DNA of 64,000 nucleotides from Paenibacillus terrigena DSM 21567 (lineage in GTDB: Bacteria > Bacillota > Bacilli > Paenibacillales > Paenibacillaceae), in assembly GCF_000374845.1 (NCBI RefSeq), contig NZ_KB895425.1, positions 1-64,000 of the forward strand, written 5' to 3'. Made by a program: the position numbers and the translations under genes. The notes under the pieces are model-generated. The model was not told where the DNA came from. It saw nothing but the letters and a program-made list of their open reading frames with translations, and ran no database searches. Numbering within the stretch: the stretch's first letter is position 1; each line of letters opens with the position of its first letter. Below are positions 41,001 through 48,568 of the stretch, piece after piece.

Positions 41001-42335
41001 CCACAGCCTCACGTAGCGCGCCGTGGCCGGAGCCGCAAGATTTCTGTTGACAATAGCTGCGTCGTTGCCTGTCACAGCGTCCATATTGACCCACCCACTC
41101 TGTGTTGTGACGTTGTCCCAGGTAATGCCGCTCTCGTCAGGCAAGTATTGCAGCGCAAAATCTTTGGTGTTGCGAGAGATAGGTTCGCCAGCCAAGCTTG
41201 CATTATACATACTGTAACTGGCAATCGACTTCGACTCTCCTAAATCGATAATCGCCCAGTGTGGCGTTGCAAGATTTGTAGTGGAGCACCATTTCTTATT
41301 GACATCATTAGATATGCCGTCAACCAGCAGCTCCGGACCGAAGCCGGACAAGAAATCGTCAACCTTCACTGGCCGATTCTGCGCAATGTTCGGATTTCCT
41401 TGAAGAGGTGTTGTTTGCTGCGGACGCTCATAGAGTTCAAACTGTCCTATTCTAGCGCGTGGATTGGGATCGGTGTTGCTCTGCTGCAGCGGATTGGTGA
41501 TGTACAGCCGGAAATGCGCGGAAGTGACCGGAGCGGTCAAGTTCGCGTCATACACATCCTTTGTGTTGTTGTCGACCACGGACACATCCGTCCACACAGC
41601 GTCCGGACCGCCCGTTTCACTGACTTGCAGGCGGAAAGCGCTCGTGTTGTTCATGCTGAAACCGCTGCGTACCGCGCCATCGTTCTTGACTACCCAGCGC
41701 TGTACGGTGATCGGCGCAGTATACTCGAGCTCCAACCAGTGGGTACTGCCGATCTTAGTCACCCAGCCATAGCCACTGGGGGAAGACTGCATATTGCCGT
41801 TTACAGCGGTGGCCGGATAGAAGGCGTCATGATATGTACTCGCAGAGACAGCTTTGTATGTCGGGGCCAAATTCGGATTATTGTTATTCTGAACGGTTTT
41901 CTGCTGGATCGTGATGCCGCCGATGGGCAGAGGTTTGGTCAGATTGTCTCCACTATTAAACACGCCTAGGAGATTTCCCGCCGATACGAAGTCCGACTTT
42001 GAGATCAGGAACGTTTTCTGCTCTTTCGCCCCTGCTGAAGTTATACCCACATCGCCGTTGCCAAGCAGTGCCGTGTTGGGCATTTGGTCGGTATAGGCGC
42101 CAATGTAACTGTCGCCATTCCATTCACCGTAGATCTTACCTACGATCTCACTGATACTTCCCCACTCCTCTGTACTCGCTGTTTCTGCGAATTGATTTAC
42201 CGGAACGACATCTCTTAATGCTTGGGTGTCCTTGTCGTCAGCCGCCAGCGCGGATTGCAAATTCCAGACTGACGCGCTTAAACAAAGACTTAGTGTCAGC
42301 GCCAGAACCCGTCTCCGTGTTTTTGACAATTCCAT
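38058..42335 (-). CDS. Secreted GH95-like glycoside hydrolase with discoidin, cohesin-like and dockerin modules
   Basis: A 1425-residue exported enzyme. Signal peptide (about 1-32), two F5/8 type C (CBM32-like) modules (about 150-300 and 320-470), then a large alpha/alpha-barrel region (about 640-1080) with APGLYGVWHTTDNPSWSSDY and HLNYN, which resembles the PANLQGxWN...WxSDYHxNxN core of GH95 fucosidases and related enzymes. The C-terminus holds a cohesin-like beta-sandwich (about 1150-1285), a FIVAR-like helical repeat and a type I dockerin (ADVNGDGRITIGDLAIVAAA and a second calcium repeat). Specificity (fucose, galactose or other) cannot be settled. GGAGGAG precedes the ATG. A cre-like site and a shared operator motif lie upstream. 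Confidence 0.8.
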   Translation of the reverse strand: MELSKTRRRVLALTLSLCLSASVWNLQSALAADDKDTQALRDVVPVNQFAETASTEEWGSISEIVGKIYGEWNGDSYIGAYTDQMPNTALLGNGDVGITSAGAKEQKTFLISKSDFVSAGNLLGVFNSGDNLTKPLPIGGITIQQKTVQNNNNPNLAPTYKAVSASTYHDAFYPATAVNGNMQSSPSGYGWVTKIGSTHWLELEYTAPITVQRWVVKNDGAVRSGFSMNNTSAFRLQVSETGGPDAVWTDVSVVDNNTKDVYDANLTAPVTSAHFRLYITNPLQQSNTDPNPRARIGQFELYERPQQTTPLQGNPNIAQNRPVKVDDFLSGFGPELLVDGISNDVNKKWCSTTNLATPHWAIIDLGESKSIASYSMYNASLAGEPISRNTKDFALQYLPDESGITWDNVTTQSGWVNMDAVTGNDAAIVNRNLAAPATARYVRLWVTKASAEAGKEHVLRIHELELYSKRFSNTPTYEKQDILNAQIQTKLSISGVNLSMQTWLSSSKNILVTELTSLGSEPVDLEVNTWGKADNRSFPATADKVNGNAVATRATFNNAPLNSNSWTSKAALATKVLGAESTVSVNNLKGTGSTAFTLDAGQTVQIVTAIGGGGKTYDAKNNLLATDPVSEASAQLSPINGAQDVETLRADHQSWWKNFWSASYINIPDYADVQKYYYGAQYLLGSTARSGKVAPGLYGVWHTTDNPSWSSDYHLNYNFIATFFGANSSNRSDLSLPAGEAMLSFVPEGMRRAADPNQLRRINEGYINSSPDLQNGISDAVLYPVGIGPWGTVMDDSYHSEALNAAFSSYPLIQYYHYTQDETYLNTYVYDYLKKCVNFYDAWLDKTGATYTLYAGYNEGSWAKNPAVELAALKNVLSELIAASVTLDRDADLRAHWQDLFDHLASQPTSVWNGKQVYALAEKEWKNGQWVDLANPVPGDGNIIPLDIVVPGGQLGYYSSDSALQIARNTIDVFGTRAWSQINNFPRIFNDAVRSRYPADAVLGNMTNTIKAQIQPNLRISDGVHGVEKIGATEAINSMLLMSDQGVMKVFPNWMSGKNASFARLRAPGAFVVSAAYDGASNEVQSVTIKSEAGKPLTIASPWAVGTDVFDSSGHEIKTTTGTAPNWESETTVTFNTVAGETYTLRMLIPKNMPLSTLQGPQQVYPGQIFEVKMGLSHVTQNEYQQVYAQDVTLNYDPNHMQLESVTSLKDGYQIIDQKENVPGHVRVLAASTMAQGVIPQGDILNFKFTSKSVTQATNTTVSVSGVAIANKEGNELPINGASSEVRIQISVDKSLLNALIASAQVMYSAAIEGNEDGMYAMGSKALLQSAIDTANTAASDSNITQQQVDEAKAQLQAAIQAFESRKINADVNGDGRITIGDLAIVAAAYGKQQGQAGWNVKADVNKDGTIDIVDLAIVAKAILK

Positions 42336-42452
42336 TGCATCTCCTCCTGATTGATTAGATTTGTCTTGCGATTCAAATCAAAAAGGCGCTAAAACCGTAT
42401 GTATCGATACGTTGATCCGCCTCCTTATTGCTATTGTAAAATCACCCTAGAT

Positions 42453-42488
42453 TTACAAATAGTGAAGAAATTAACGATTCACTATAAA
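42453..42488 (-). promoter_or_regulatory. Shared operator motif upstream of the GH95-like gene
   Basis: The segment AGTGAAGAAATTAACGATTC with its flanks matches 48465-48504, upstream of the sugar-binding protein gene, at about 30 of 36 positions. I infer a binding site for the neighbouring YesN-type regulator. Confidence 0.6.
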
Positions 42489-42531
42489 TTCTAATCAATA
42501 AAAATTAATATATATAATAACTATCACCCTA

Positions 42532-42549
42532 TTAGAAAACGGTTTCAAA
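42532..42549. promoter_or_regulatory. cre-like site (CcpA) upstream of the GH95-like gene
   Basis: TTAGAAAACGGTTTCAAA fits the WWTGNAARCGNWWWCAWW consensus at 17 of 18 positions. It implies catabolite control by CcpA. It lies in the gap between the GH38 terminator and the GH95-like start. Confidence 0.6.
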
Positions 42550-42555
42550 GAAAAA

Positions 42556-42601
42556 TAAAAAAGCTTGAATATAGAGATAAAACATATCCCCTCATTCAAG
42601 C
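42556..42601 (-). terminator. Terminator of the sugar-transport/GH38 operon
   Basis: On the minus strand GCTTGAAT and ATTCAAGC pair around a long loop and are followed by TTTTTTATTTTT. It closes the operon after the GH38 stop at 42613. Confidence 0.8.
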
Positions 42602-42612
42602 AAAGAACCACA

Positions 42613-45276
42613 TTATGAACTCAAAGCGTCGGCCAGCCTAATCAATAGATGCATCATTTCTTTTTCTTCAAGCGAAATATTTACACCATGCTTCTGAACA
42701 ACAGGAATTTCGGATCGCAACTCCTCTAGAACATTCGTTTTGTACACAGCTTCGATCTCTCTATCGGGAAAAGCAATCTTAAAGTTCGTTTCTTGATCTC
42801 TACAGTTACTTAAACGAACAACTATGCCAGAGCCATCCTCTGATCGTTTTACATCGAATACTTGGACCCCTTCTCCGTTCATCTCGATAAACTGCCCGGA
42901 TAACTCTTCTTTACAATCGATAACCGGAAACGTCAATACCGGAGTAACGGTTTGGATAGCCCTAGCCATCGCAGTATCAGGATCGAAGGTTCGGAATGTA
43001 GATAAGACATAAGTGAATGAGGCAAACCCAGGTTGACGAGCTTGGAAGTTCGTATCCCAGTAGTTGTTCATTGGCCATGCAAGCAGCAGTGGATTCGCTT
43101 TCCTCGGTACATGCTCCTGCTCTTTACCGAAGTTGAAATCTCCCACTTGGACAAGCGGAGCATCCGGACAACTCATAGTCACACCAAACTGGTCGTCGTA
43201 GACCGACACGCTTTTATCGACAGTAAGATAATCTCTGCATACGCCCGGAAGTTGTTGGTCATCCAATTCCACGAGTTGTCCGGCCGTATCGTAATGGCAG
43301 CGCCATGCTTGCAAGTTCAACGGAATGGCAAAATAAGTTCCTTCAGGCGTTGTGATATCCTGTTTGTTGAAGGCGACTTTGATCTCGATATCCGCGAGAT
43401 AACTATAAAAGGTAAATCTTTGCTCCAATTGTTCGACGCCGGGCGCATCCCATCTTAATATTAAGGTAGCGCTATGCGCGCTGCTCTCTACACTGCAAGA
43501 TTCTAACCGTGTATAGGATTGTCTCTTGGCTTTCCAGTCATGATTCCAGTCGGTAATGCTGTTATTCCCATTTTCAATATTTCGGGGAAAAATGGCACTG
43601 CGGTTGTTCGAATGATAGATCGGATCAACGGTTTCCTGTACGTACTGGAATAATGTCCAAGGACTGCTTGCATCTAGGACTTCCCAATCTTGCTGTTTAT
43701 CGTATAGTCTAGTGATTCGGCCAGTTAATGGGTTATAGTTGCACACATGAAATGGTGTTTCGATTGTACCTTGTCGCGTTAAAACCTTACGTTCCCAGGG
43801 CCCTTCACCAGCGGTTTCAATGATACCCGGATCCGTTAGGATCTCCTCGGACCGCGGCGCTTCTTGTAAAGTTCGAATCGGAATCTTGCGCCAACTGAAA
43901 GGAGGAAGTTGAACCGTTCCATAACTCGTTCCTGGATGATGGGTGTCGTTGTTCATTAATACATGACGCATTCGGTCTGCGTTCAGATGTCTCCCTGCAA
44001 TCGTAAAATTGGATGGAATCCGAATGTCGTGTGTTATCGGCACCGAAGAAGGATTGATGAGCAGTATCCCTTCAGGTTCTTTCGACTGCAGCGGATTGTT
44101 CGCCAGCTTCTCCAATTGCGCGTTTAATAAATATCCCGTTAAGCTATTCGCCTGATAGGCATAATGCGCCTTATGGATGTGCTGAATCTTGACATTAAGA
44201 TGATCCGGCTCCGAAATTGAATTAAACGCCCCCCAGGTATGCTCATCGTAAAGATATATTTGCTCCCATGCCTGTTTCTTGATCGATAGATAGGAGGCAC
44301 CCGTCTCCGGTTGAAACGCATCCAGCATTTCGACAGCCTTCATCCCCTGCTTCGTTCGGCGATTCAGCTTGACTTCTTTGGCAGAGCTGCCGGAACCAAA
44401 GTTCCAGTAATCCGTCCAGTCCCCGGCATGCGTCGGCAATACTGCTGCATGGGCTCGAACTTTCGCATAGAGCTGCTCCGGCGTTACGAACGAGATGGTT
44501 TGCTCGCGCTGCTCTACATTCCATGCTTTAAGAAGTCCAGCCAATTCGCGATCCGGTGGATTGTTGTCGTAAAGTGGCAAATTCGTCGCGGTCAAGTAAA
44601 CAAAGTCGAACGGGTACTCCGGATTCGCTTCGATTTTATGAAGATATTTAGCTAGCCCTTCAGCCACTATGTGTGTATCTAGTGCATTAACGTCGCAGAT
44701 TTGGCTGAAAAGCGAATAATGTTCACCATTAAAGGTAAGCAATTTTCGACGGTCAGGAGTTGCCCAATGGAACGCATTTGGTCGATTAAAGGGAACGCCG
44801 CCAAAGTGAATATTGATGCCCATGATAAAAAATTCTACGCCAGCATCCAAAAGAAGTTGGCTATATGGCCACGGCTGACCGTTAATATCATGGTGAATAG
44901 CCGTCTTGATTTCGATATCGAATTGGCTGCGTAATTGGCGGACAGGATACAGCATTTTCGCCATTTCTTCAGCTGAACATAGCGGCGTCGTATGCATAAA
45001 AGAAGCGGAGATACTCATTTGTCCGTTATGCAAATAGTGCTTGAACCGGTCGACTTGACCCGCCTTCGCCGTTTCCAGCCAGCGCAGCACGGGATAGCTG
45101 GACTCGCAGGTCCATCGAAACTTGTTAACTTCCTCCCAATCTTCTGTCATCTCGCACATGTCCAGCGCTTGATCGATATACCCTTTTTGCATTTCCAGCA
45201 ATATGGGTTGTGCATGCGTATATCCGACATCCAGGTGACTATGATGCAGCACGAGCACCTCTTTGATCTTTGACAT
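42613..45276 (-). CDS. GH38-family alpha-mannosidase
   Basis: An 887-residue cytoplasmic enzyme without signal peptide. The zinc-binding HSHLDVGYT is at 12-20 (Asp16 a ligand), and HHDINGQPW contains the likely nucleophile Asp130. The rest follows the GH38 order: N-terminal barrel, middle helical bundle and C-terminal beta domains. It would remove alpha-linked mannose from imported oligosaccharides. It starts 18 bases after the MalG-type permease stop and is the last gene of the operon, before the terminator at 42556-42601. Confidence 0.9.
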   Translation of the reverse strand: MSKIKEVLVLHHSHLDVGYTHAQPILLEMQKGYIDQALDMCEMTEDWEEVNKFRWTCESSYPVLRWLETAKAGQVDRFKHYLHNGQMSISASFMHTTPLCSAEEMAKMLYPVRQLRSQFDIEIKTAIHHDINGQPWPYSQLLLDAGVEFFIMGINIHFGGVPFNRPNAFHWATPDRRKLLTFNGEHYSLFSQICDVNALDTHIVAEGLAKYLHKIEANPEYPFDFVYLTATNLPLYDNNPPDRELAGLLKAWNVEQREQTISFVTPEQLYAKVRAHAAVLPTHAGDWTDYWNFGSGSSAKEVKLNRRTKQGMKAVEMLDAFQPETGASYLSIKKQAWEQIYLYDEHTWGAFNSISEPDHLNVKIQHIHKAHYAYQANSLTGYLLNAQLEKLANNPLQSKEPEGILLINPSSVPITHDIRIPSNFTIAGRHLNADRMRHVLMNNDTHHPGTSYGTVQLPPFSWRKIPIRTLQEAPRSEEILTDPGIIETAGEGPWERKVLTRQGTIETPFHVCNYNPLTGRITRLYDKQQDWEVLDASSPWTLFQYVQETVDPIYHSNNRSAIFPRNIENGNNSITDWNHDWKAKRQSYTRLESCSVESSAHSATLILRWDAPGVEQLEQRFTFYSYLADIEIKVAFNKQDITTPEGTYFAIPLNLQAWRCHYDTAGQLVELDDQQLPGVCRDYLTVDKSVSVYDDQFGVTMSCPDAPLVQVGDFNFGKEQEHVPRKANPLLLAWPMNNYWDTNFQARQPGFASFTYVLSTFRTFDPDTAMARAIQTVTPVLTFPVIDCKEELSGQFIEMNGEGVQVFDVKRSEDGSGIVVRLSNCRDQETNFKIAFPDREIEAVYKTNVLEELRSEIPVVQKHGVNISLEEKEMMHLLIRLADALSS

Positions 45277-45294
45277 CCCTTTTCTTCCTTTCTA

Positions 45295-46125
45295 TTATCC
45301 TTTTAATGAGCCTGATGTGATGCCTTCCACGAATTGTTTCTGCAGCGCGAGGTACAACACGATAATCGGCAGCGAGGCCAGAAACATCATAGAAAACATT
45401 TGCCCCCAATTAACCGAGAATTGACCGATGACGCGATAGATGCCCGCCGTGATTGTTGTTCCTTTAATCGGTCCGATAATGATAAGCGGATTCAGAAAAT
45501 CATTCCAAACCCATAAGCCGATGAAGATGATGACACTCGATGTACACGGCCCAAGCAACGGAAAGATTATTTGCCAGAATGTTCTTAGCGGTCCTGAGCC
45601 GTCGATTGAAGCCGCTTCGTCCAGTTCACGCGGTATGGTACGAATGAACCCGGAATACATGAAGATGCCAAAAGGAACATAGTAGCCCATGTAAAAAACG
45701 ATAAGGCCAACCTTCGAACTCATTAAATGCGTTGCCATTAACACTTTAACGACTGGTATCAGAATAATCGTCGTGGGCACCATGAGTCCGAATAGAAAAA
45801 AGAGAAGCAGAAATCTCGTTTTTTTGCTATCGTTCCGTACTATGTAATAAGCGACCATCGACGAAGAAACGATGATAACAAGCAATGAAATGGAGGTAAT
45901 CACGACGCTATTCCACATGCTCGTGAACAACAGCTGATCCGGTCTGGTGATGATGCCTTTTAGATTTTCCAGAGTGAAGCGCGTCGGAAAACTGAGCGGA
46001 TTGGCCATGATTTTGTCGTTTTCTTTGAATATATTAACGAGAACAAGGTATAAAGGGAGGAAAAACACCAACGTGATGCAAATCGTAAATATTTTATGAG
46101 CTCTAGACAACCATTTGGAAGACAT
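45295..46125 (-). CDS. Carbohydrate ABC transporter permease (MalG type)
   Basis: A 276-residue permease with six hydrophobic segments. The EAA loop is ELDEAASIDGSGPLRTFWQI, which docks with the ATPase subunit (EAA---G---------I-LP). It is one of two CUT1 permeases; the ATG follows the stop codon of the first permease directly. The ATPase subunit is not encoded here and is probably a shared MsmK-type protein elsewhere, as in other Bacillales CUT1 systems. Confidence 0.92.
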   Translation of the reverse strand: MSSKWLSRAHKIFTICITLVFFLPLYLVLVNIFKENDKIMANPLSFPTRFTLENLKGIITRPDQLLFTSMWNSVVITSISLLVIIVSSSMVAYYIVRNDSKKTRFLLLFFLFGLMVPTTIILIPVVKVLMATHLMSSKVGLIVFYMGYYVPFGIFMYSGFIRTIPRELDEAASIDGSGPLRTFWQIIFPLLGPCTSSVIIFIGLWVWNDFLNPLIIIGPIKGTTITAGIYRVIGQFSVNWGQMFSMMFLASLPIIVLYLALQKQFVEGITSGSLKG

Positions 46126-46992
46126 TTAATATTCAACCTCCCTGCGCTTCAACAAGGTGACGACGACAACGGAAATGACGCCGATCAGAAGGAACAATAC
46201 GACAGCCATGCTCGATGCATATCCCATTTGATTTTCGTTAAATCCCATGTTGATGATTTTCAATGATATGGTTTCAGTCGTCGTTCCCGGGCCACCGTTC
46301 GTTAATACGACAACCTGGTCAAAAACTTTGAAGCTCGAAATCAACAACATAACGGTATTGATCGTAATTCCCGGTGCAAGCAGCGGAAAGGTAATATGCT
46401 TGAATTTCTGCCACTGGTTGCATCCATCTATTTTAGCGGCTTCGTACAGGTCGCTCGGAATGCTTTGCAGCGTTGCAAGGAAGACGACTGTGCAAAAACC
46501 CATGGATTGCCAAACGATAACGGCGATAATGGAGTAAACAACTATACTCGTATTCGCAAGCCAGCTCGTTCCGTCCAGACCGATGTATCCCAACAGCTTA
46601 TTAAGTACACCATCATCGGTTAGAATGATCGACCAAATAAATCCGACAATGATGGGGCTTAATACTTGAGGCGTGAAAAAGACGGTTCTGGATGCGTTAT
46701 AAATCCAACCTTTGAAGTTTACCAACAAAGCAGAAAGCAGCCCTAACCCGTTTGAGACCAAAGTGACGATGATTGCAATTAAGCAAGTCACGTAGATAGC
46801 ATGGCCGAACTCACCGTCTTTTGCGAGATCTTTATAGTTATCGATCCCAATCCAATTAAAATCGGGATACAACGGATTAAAATTCGTGAAACTGTAATAT
46901 ACACAAAAGACGACTGGTAAGATAACGAATGCAAGATAGATGATCAGACCATGAGATACGAAGAAAAAGAAGTTGGACCATTTGTTTTTCAG
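46126..46992 (-). CDS. Carbohydrate ABC transporter permease (MalF/UgpA type), unusual start
   Basis: A 288-residue permease with about six transmembrane segments and the EAA loop DLYEAAKIDGCNQWQKFKHI. The normal N-terminus (KNKWSNFFFFVSHGLIIYLA, the first transmembrane helix) is present only if translation begins at the CTG at 46992, which has GGGG eight bases upstream; an in-frame stop lies two codons before it and no ATG, GTG or TTG precedes the first helix. The TTG at 46872 would delete that helix. The CTG start is therefore my choice; a sequencing or base error at this codon is the alternative. Confidence 0.85.
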   Translation of the reverse strand: MKNKWSNFFFFVSHGLIIYLAFVILPVVFCVYYSFTNFNPLYPDFNWIGIDNYKDLAKDGEFGHAIYVTCLIAIIVTLVSNGLGLLSALLVNFKGWIYNASRTVFFTPQVLSPIIVGFIWSIILTDDGVLNKLLGYIGLDGTSWLANTSIVVYSIIAVIVWQSMGFCTVVFLATLQSIPSDLYEAAKIDGCNQWQKFKHITFPLLAPGITINTVMLLISSFKVFDQVVVLTNGGPGTTTETISLKIINMGFNENQMGYASSMAVVLFLLIGVISVVVVTLLKRREVEY

Positions 46993-47078
46993 AATCTACA
47001 CCCCTTTTGACTCAAGAAATAAGGAGGAGAGAATGTTTTTCTCCTCTCCCTATTTCACTCGTTCTTTATTATTCGGAT

Positions 47079-48407
47079 TTACTTGGTGCGCTTGCTGACT
47101 TCATCCCATTTCGCATCCAGCGCCGCCAATTCCGAATCGACGGATTTGCCTAGAATCATATTTTGAGCAGCTTTATTGAATTCATCAACCATTCCAGGAA
47201 GCATAGCGGCGTCGCCATTTTCCCAACCGAAAGCATTAACCTTCGTACCTTGTTTGCTCATTTCGACGACCTTTTGGAATAAAGGTGGATATACGTAATC
47301 GACGGTTTGACCTTCCAACGGAATCAAGGCGTCCGACTTCACGGCTTCGACTACGGTAGCGGGATCCGTTACGAATTCCGTCGCGAACATTTGGGCCGCT
47401 TCAGGGTACTTGGTGGTAGCGCTGACGGAAGCTGGGCCGCCGACGGCATAAGGGGTAACAATCGATCCATCATCGGTCGGAATCGGGAATACGCCGATTT
47501 CGATGTCTGTTTGCGCATTAGCCGCAGCAACGAACCAAGATCCCATCGGATACATTGCGCCTTTTCCTTTCAGAAACGCATCTTGCAGTTGAGAATATCC
47601 GATAGCCAAACCGTCTTCGTTGAATGCTTTGGATTCCACCAGGCTCTTCCATTTCAGTACTGCGTTCTTAAAGAGCGGATCGGAAAATTTCACTTCACCT
47701 TTCTTTCGTTTAGCTACCCAATCCGGTACTTTACTATAGACGTCCGTGCTGATTATGCCGTCCAATAGGAATGTTGTCGACCACGGGTCTTTAGCTCCGC
47801 CGTACAACAACGGCGTTTGACCAGATGCCTTGAGTTTATCAACGACATCAACGAATTCCGCCCACGTTTTTGGCTCGGTCGCACCGGCTTTATCGAACAT
47901 TTTTTTGTTGTAGTAAATATAAGAAATGGTTTGTGCGCCCCATGGCAGCAGATACACTTTGCCGTCAATGGCGACGGTATCCGCACCTGGTACTTGGCTC
48001 ACGTATTTGTCCTCGAACGCCATAAGCGATTTGGATGCCAAAAATTCTTGCACGTTTACGGACATCAGCACGTCTGGGAATTGACCTGTCGCGAGTAATT
48101 GCTTCGCGTATTTCGTGCGGTCGACGTCGGGGGATACGATTTTGTTCACCTTGATGTTGGGGTGTTTGTCTGTAAATCTTTTGATCGCGTCATCCCAGTA
48201 CTGTGCAGTCAGGTTCGGTGTTTCAAATACAAGTACGTTCAGTTCGGCTGGTTCTTCGGATACAGGAGCTTCCGAGGTTGCTTTGGGGGAATCTGTCTGT
48301 CCCTTAGCAGAAGTATTCGATGGATCATTGGAGGAAGACGAATTACCGCATCCGGCAAGGGCTGCCGTAAGCATTAGAGCTAAGCACAATGACATAAATC
48401 TTTTCAC
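47079..48407 (-). CDS. Sugar-binding lipoprotein of the ABC importer
   Basis: A 442-residue extracellular binding protein: signal peptide with LAGC lipobox (about residue 20), a Ser/Asn/Thr-rich linker, then a cluster B (MalE/UgpB-like) fold. LATGQFPDVLMSVNVQEFLA, TPLLYGGAKDPWSTTFLLDG and a GKGAMYPMGSWFVAAANAQ segment are typical. It captures an oligosaccharide, here probably mannose-containing given the linked GH38. The start is the GTG at 48407 with GGGGGT seven bases upstream. A shared operator motif lies upstream. Confidence 0.92.
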   Translation of the reverse strand: MKRFMSLCLALMLTAALAGCGNSSSSNDPSNTSAKGQTDSPKATSEAPVSEEPAELNVLVFETPNLTAQYWDDAIKRFTDKHPNIKVNKIVSPDVDRTKYAKQLLATGQFPDVLMSVNVQEFLASKSLMAFEDKYVSQVPGADTVAIDGKVYLLPWGAQTISYIYYNKKMFDKAGATEPKTWAEFVDVVDKLKASGQTPLLYGGAKDPWSTTFLLDGIISTDVYSKVPDWVAKRKKGEVKFSDPLFKNAVLKWKSLVESKAFNEDGLAIGYSQLQDAFLKGKGAMYPMGSWFVAAANAQTDIEIGVFPIPTDDGSIVTPYAVGGPASVSATTKYPEAAQMFATEFVTDPATVVEAVKSDALIPLEGQTVDYVYPPLFQKVVEMSKQGTKVNAFGWENGDAAMLPGMVDEFNKAAQNMILGKSVDSELAALDAKWDEVSKRTK

Positions 48408-48464
48408 TTTATTACCCCCTAGTATGTAATGTGACTTCATTTACAATTATAAAAAGGAACGCCA

Positions 48465-48504
48465 GTGACAAAAAGTGGAGGAATTAACGTTCGACTATAA
48501 TAAA
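48465..48504 (-). promoter_or_regulatory. Shared operator motif upstream of the binding-protein gene
   Basis: AGTGGAGGAATTAACGTTCG and flanks match the motif at 42453-42488. It lies about 60-100 bases before the GTG start. It is presumed to be the site of the YesN-type regulator encoded just upstream. Confidence 0.6.
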
Positions 48505-48527
48505 TAATGCTGTTACTAGGCTCTCAG

Positions 48528-48561
48528 AAAAAAATGCTTCGAGATCGACTCCCGAAGCATT
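48528..48561 (-). terminator. Terminator of the YesM/YesN pair
   Basis: On the minus strand AATGCTTCG and CGAAGCATT form a 9-bp stem followed by TTTTTTT. It separates the regulator gene from the transport operon, so the operon has its own promoter. Confidence 0.85.
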
Positions 48562-48568
48562 CTGTAGC

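Noticed and set aside
38818-42096. Plus-strand reading frames inside the GH95-like gene (for example 41259-41969)
   Set aside because: They are shadows of a well-supported minus-strand gene with clear domains, and they lack ribosome sites.
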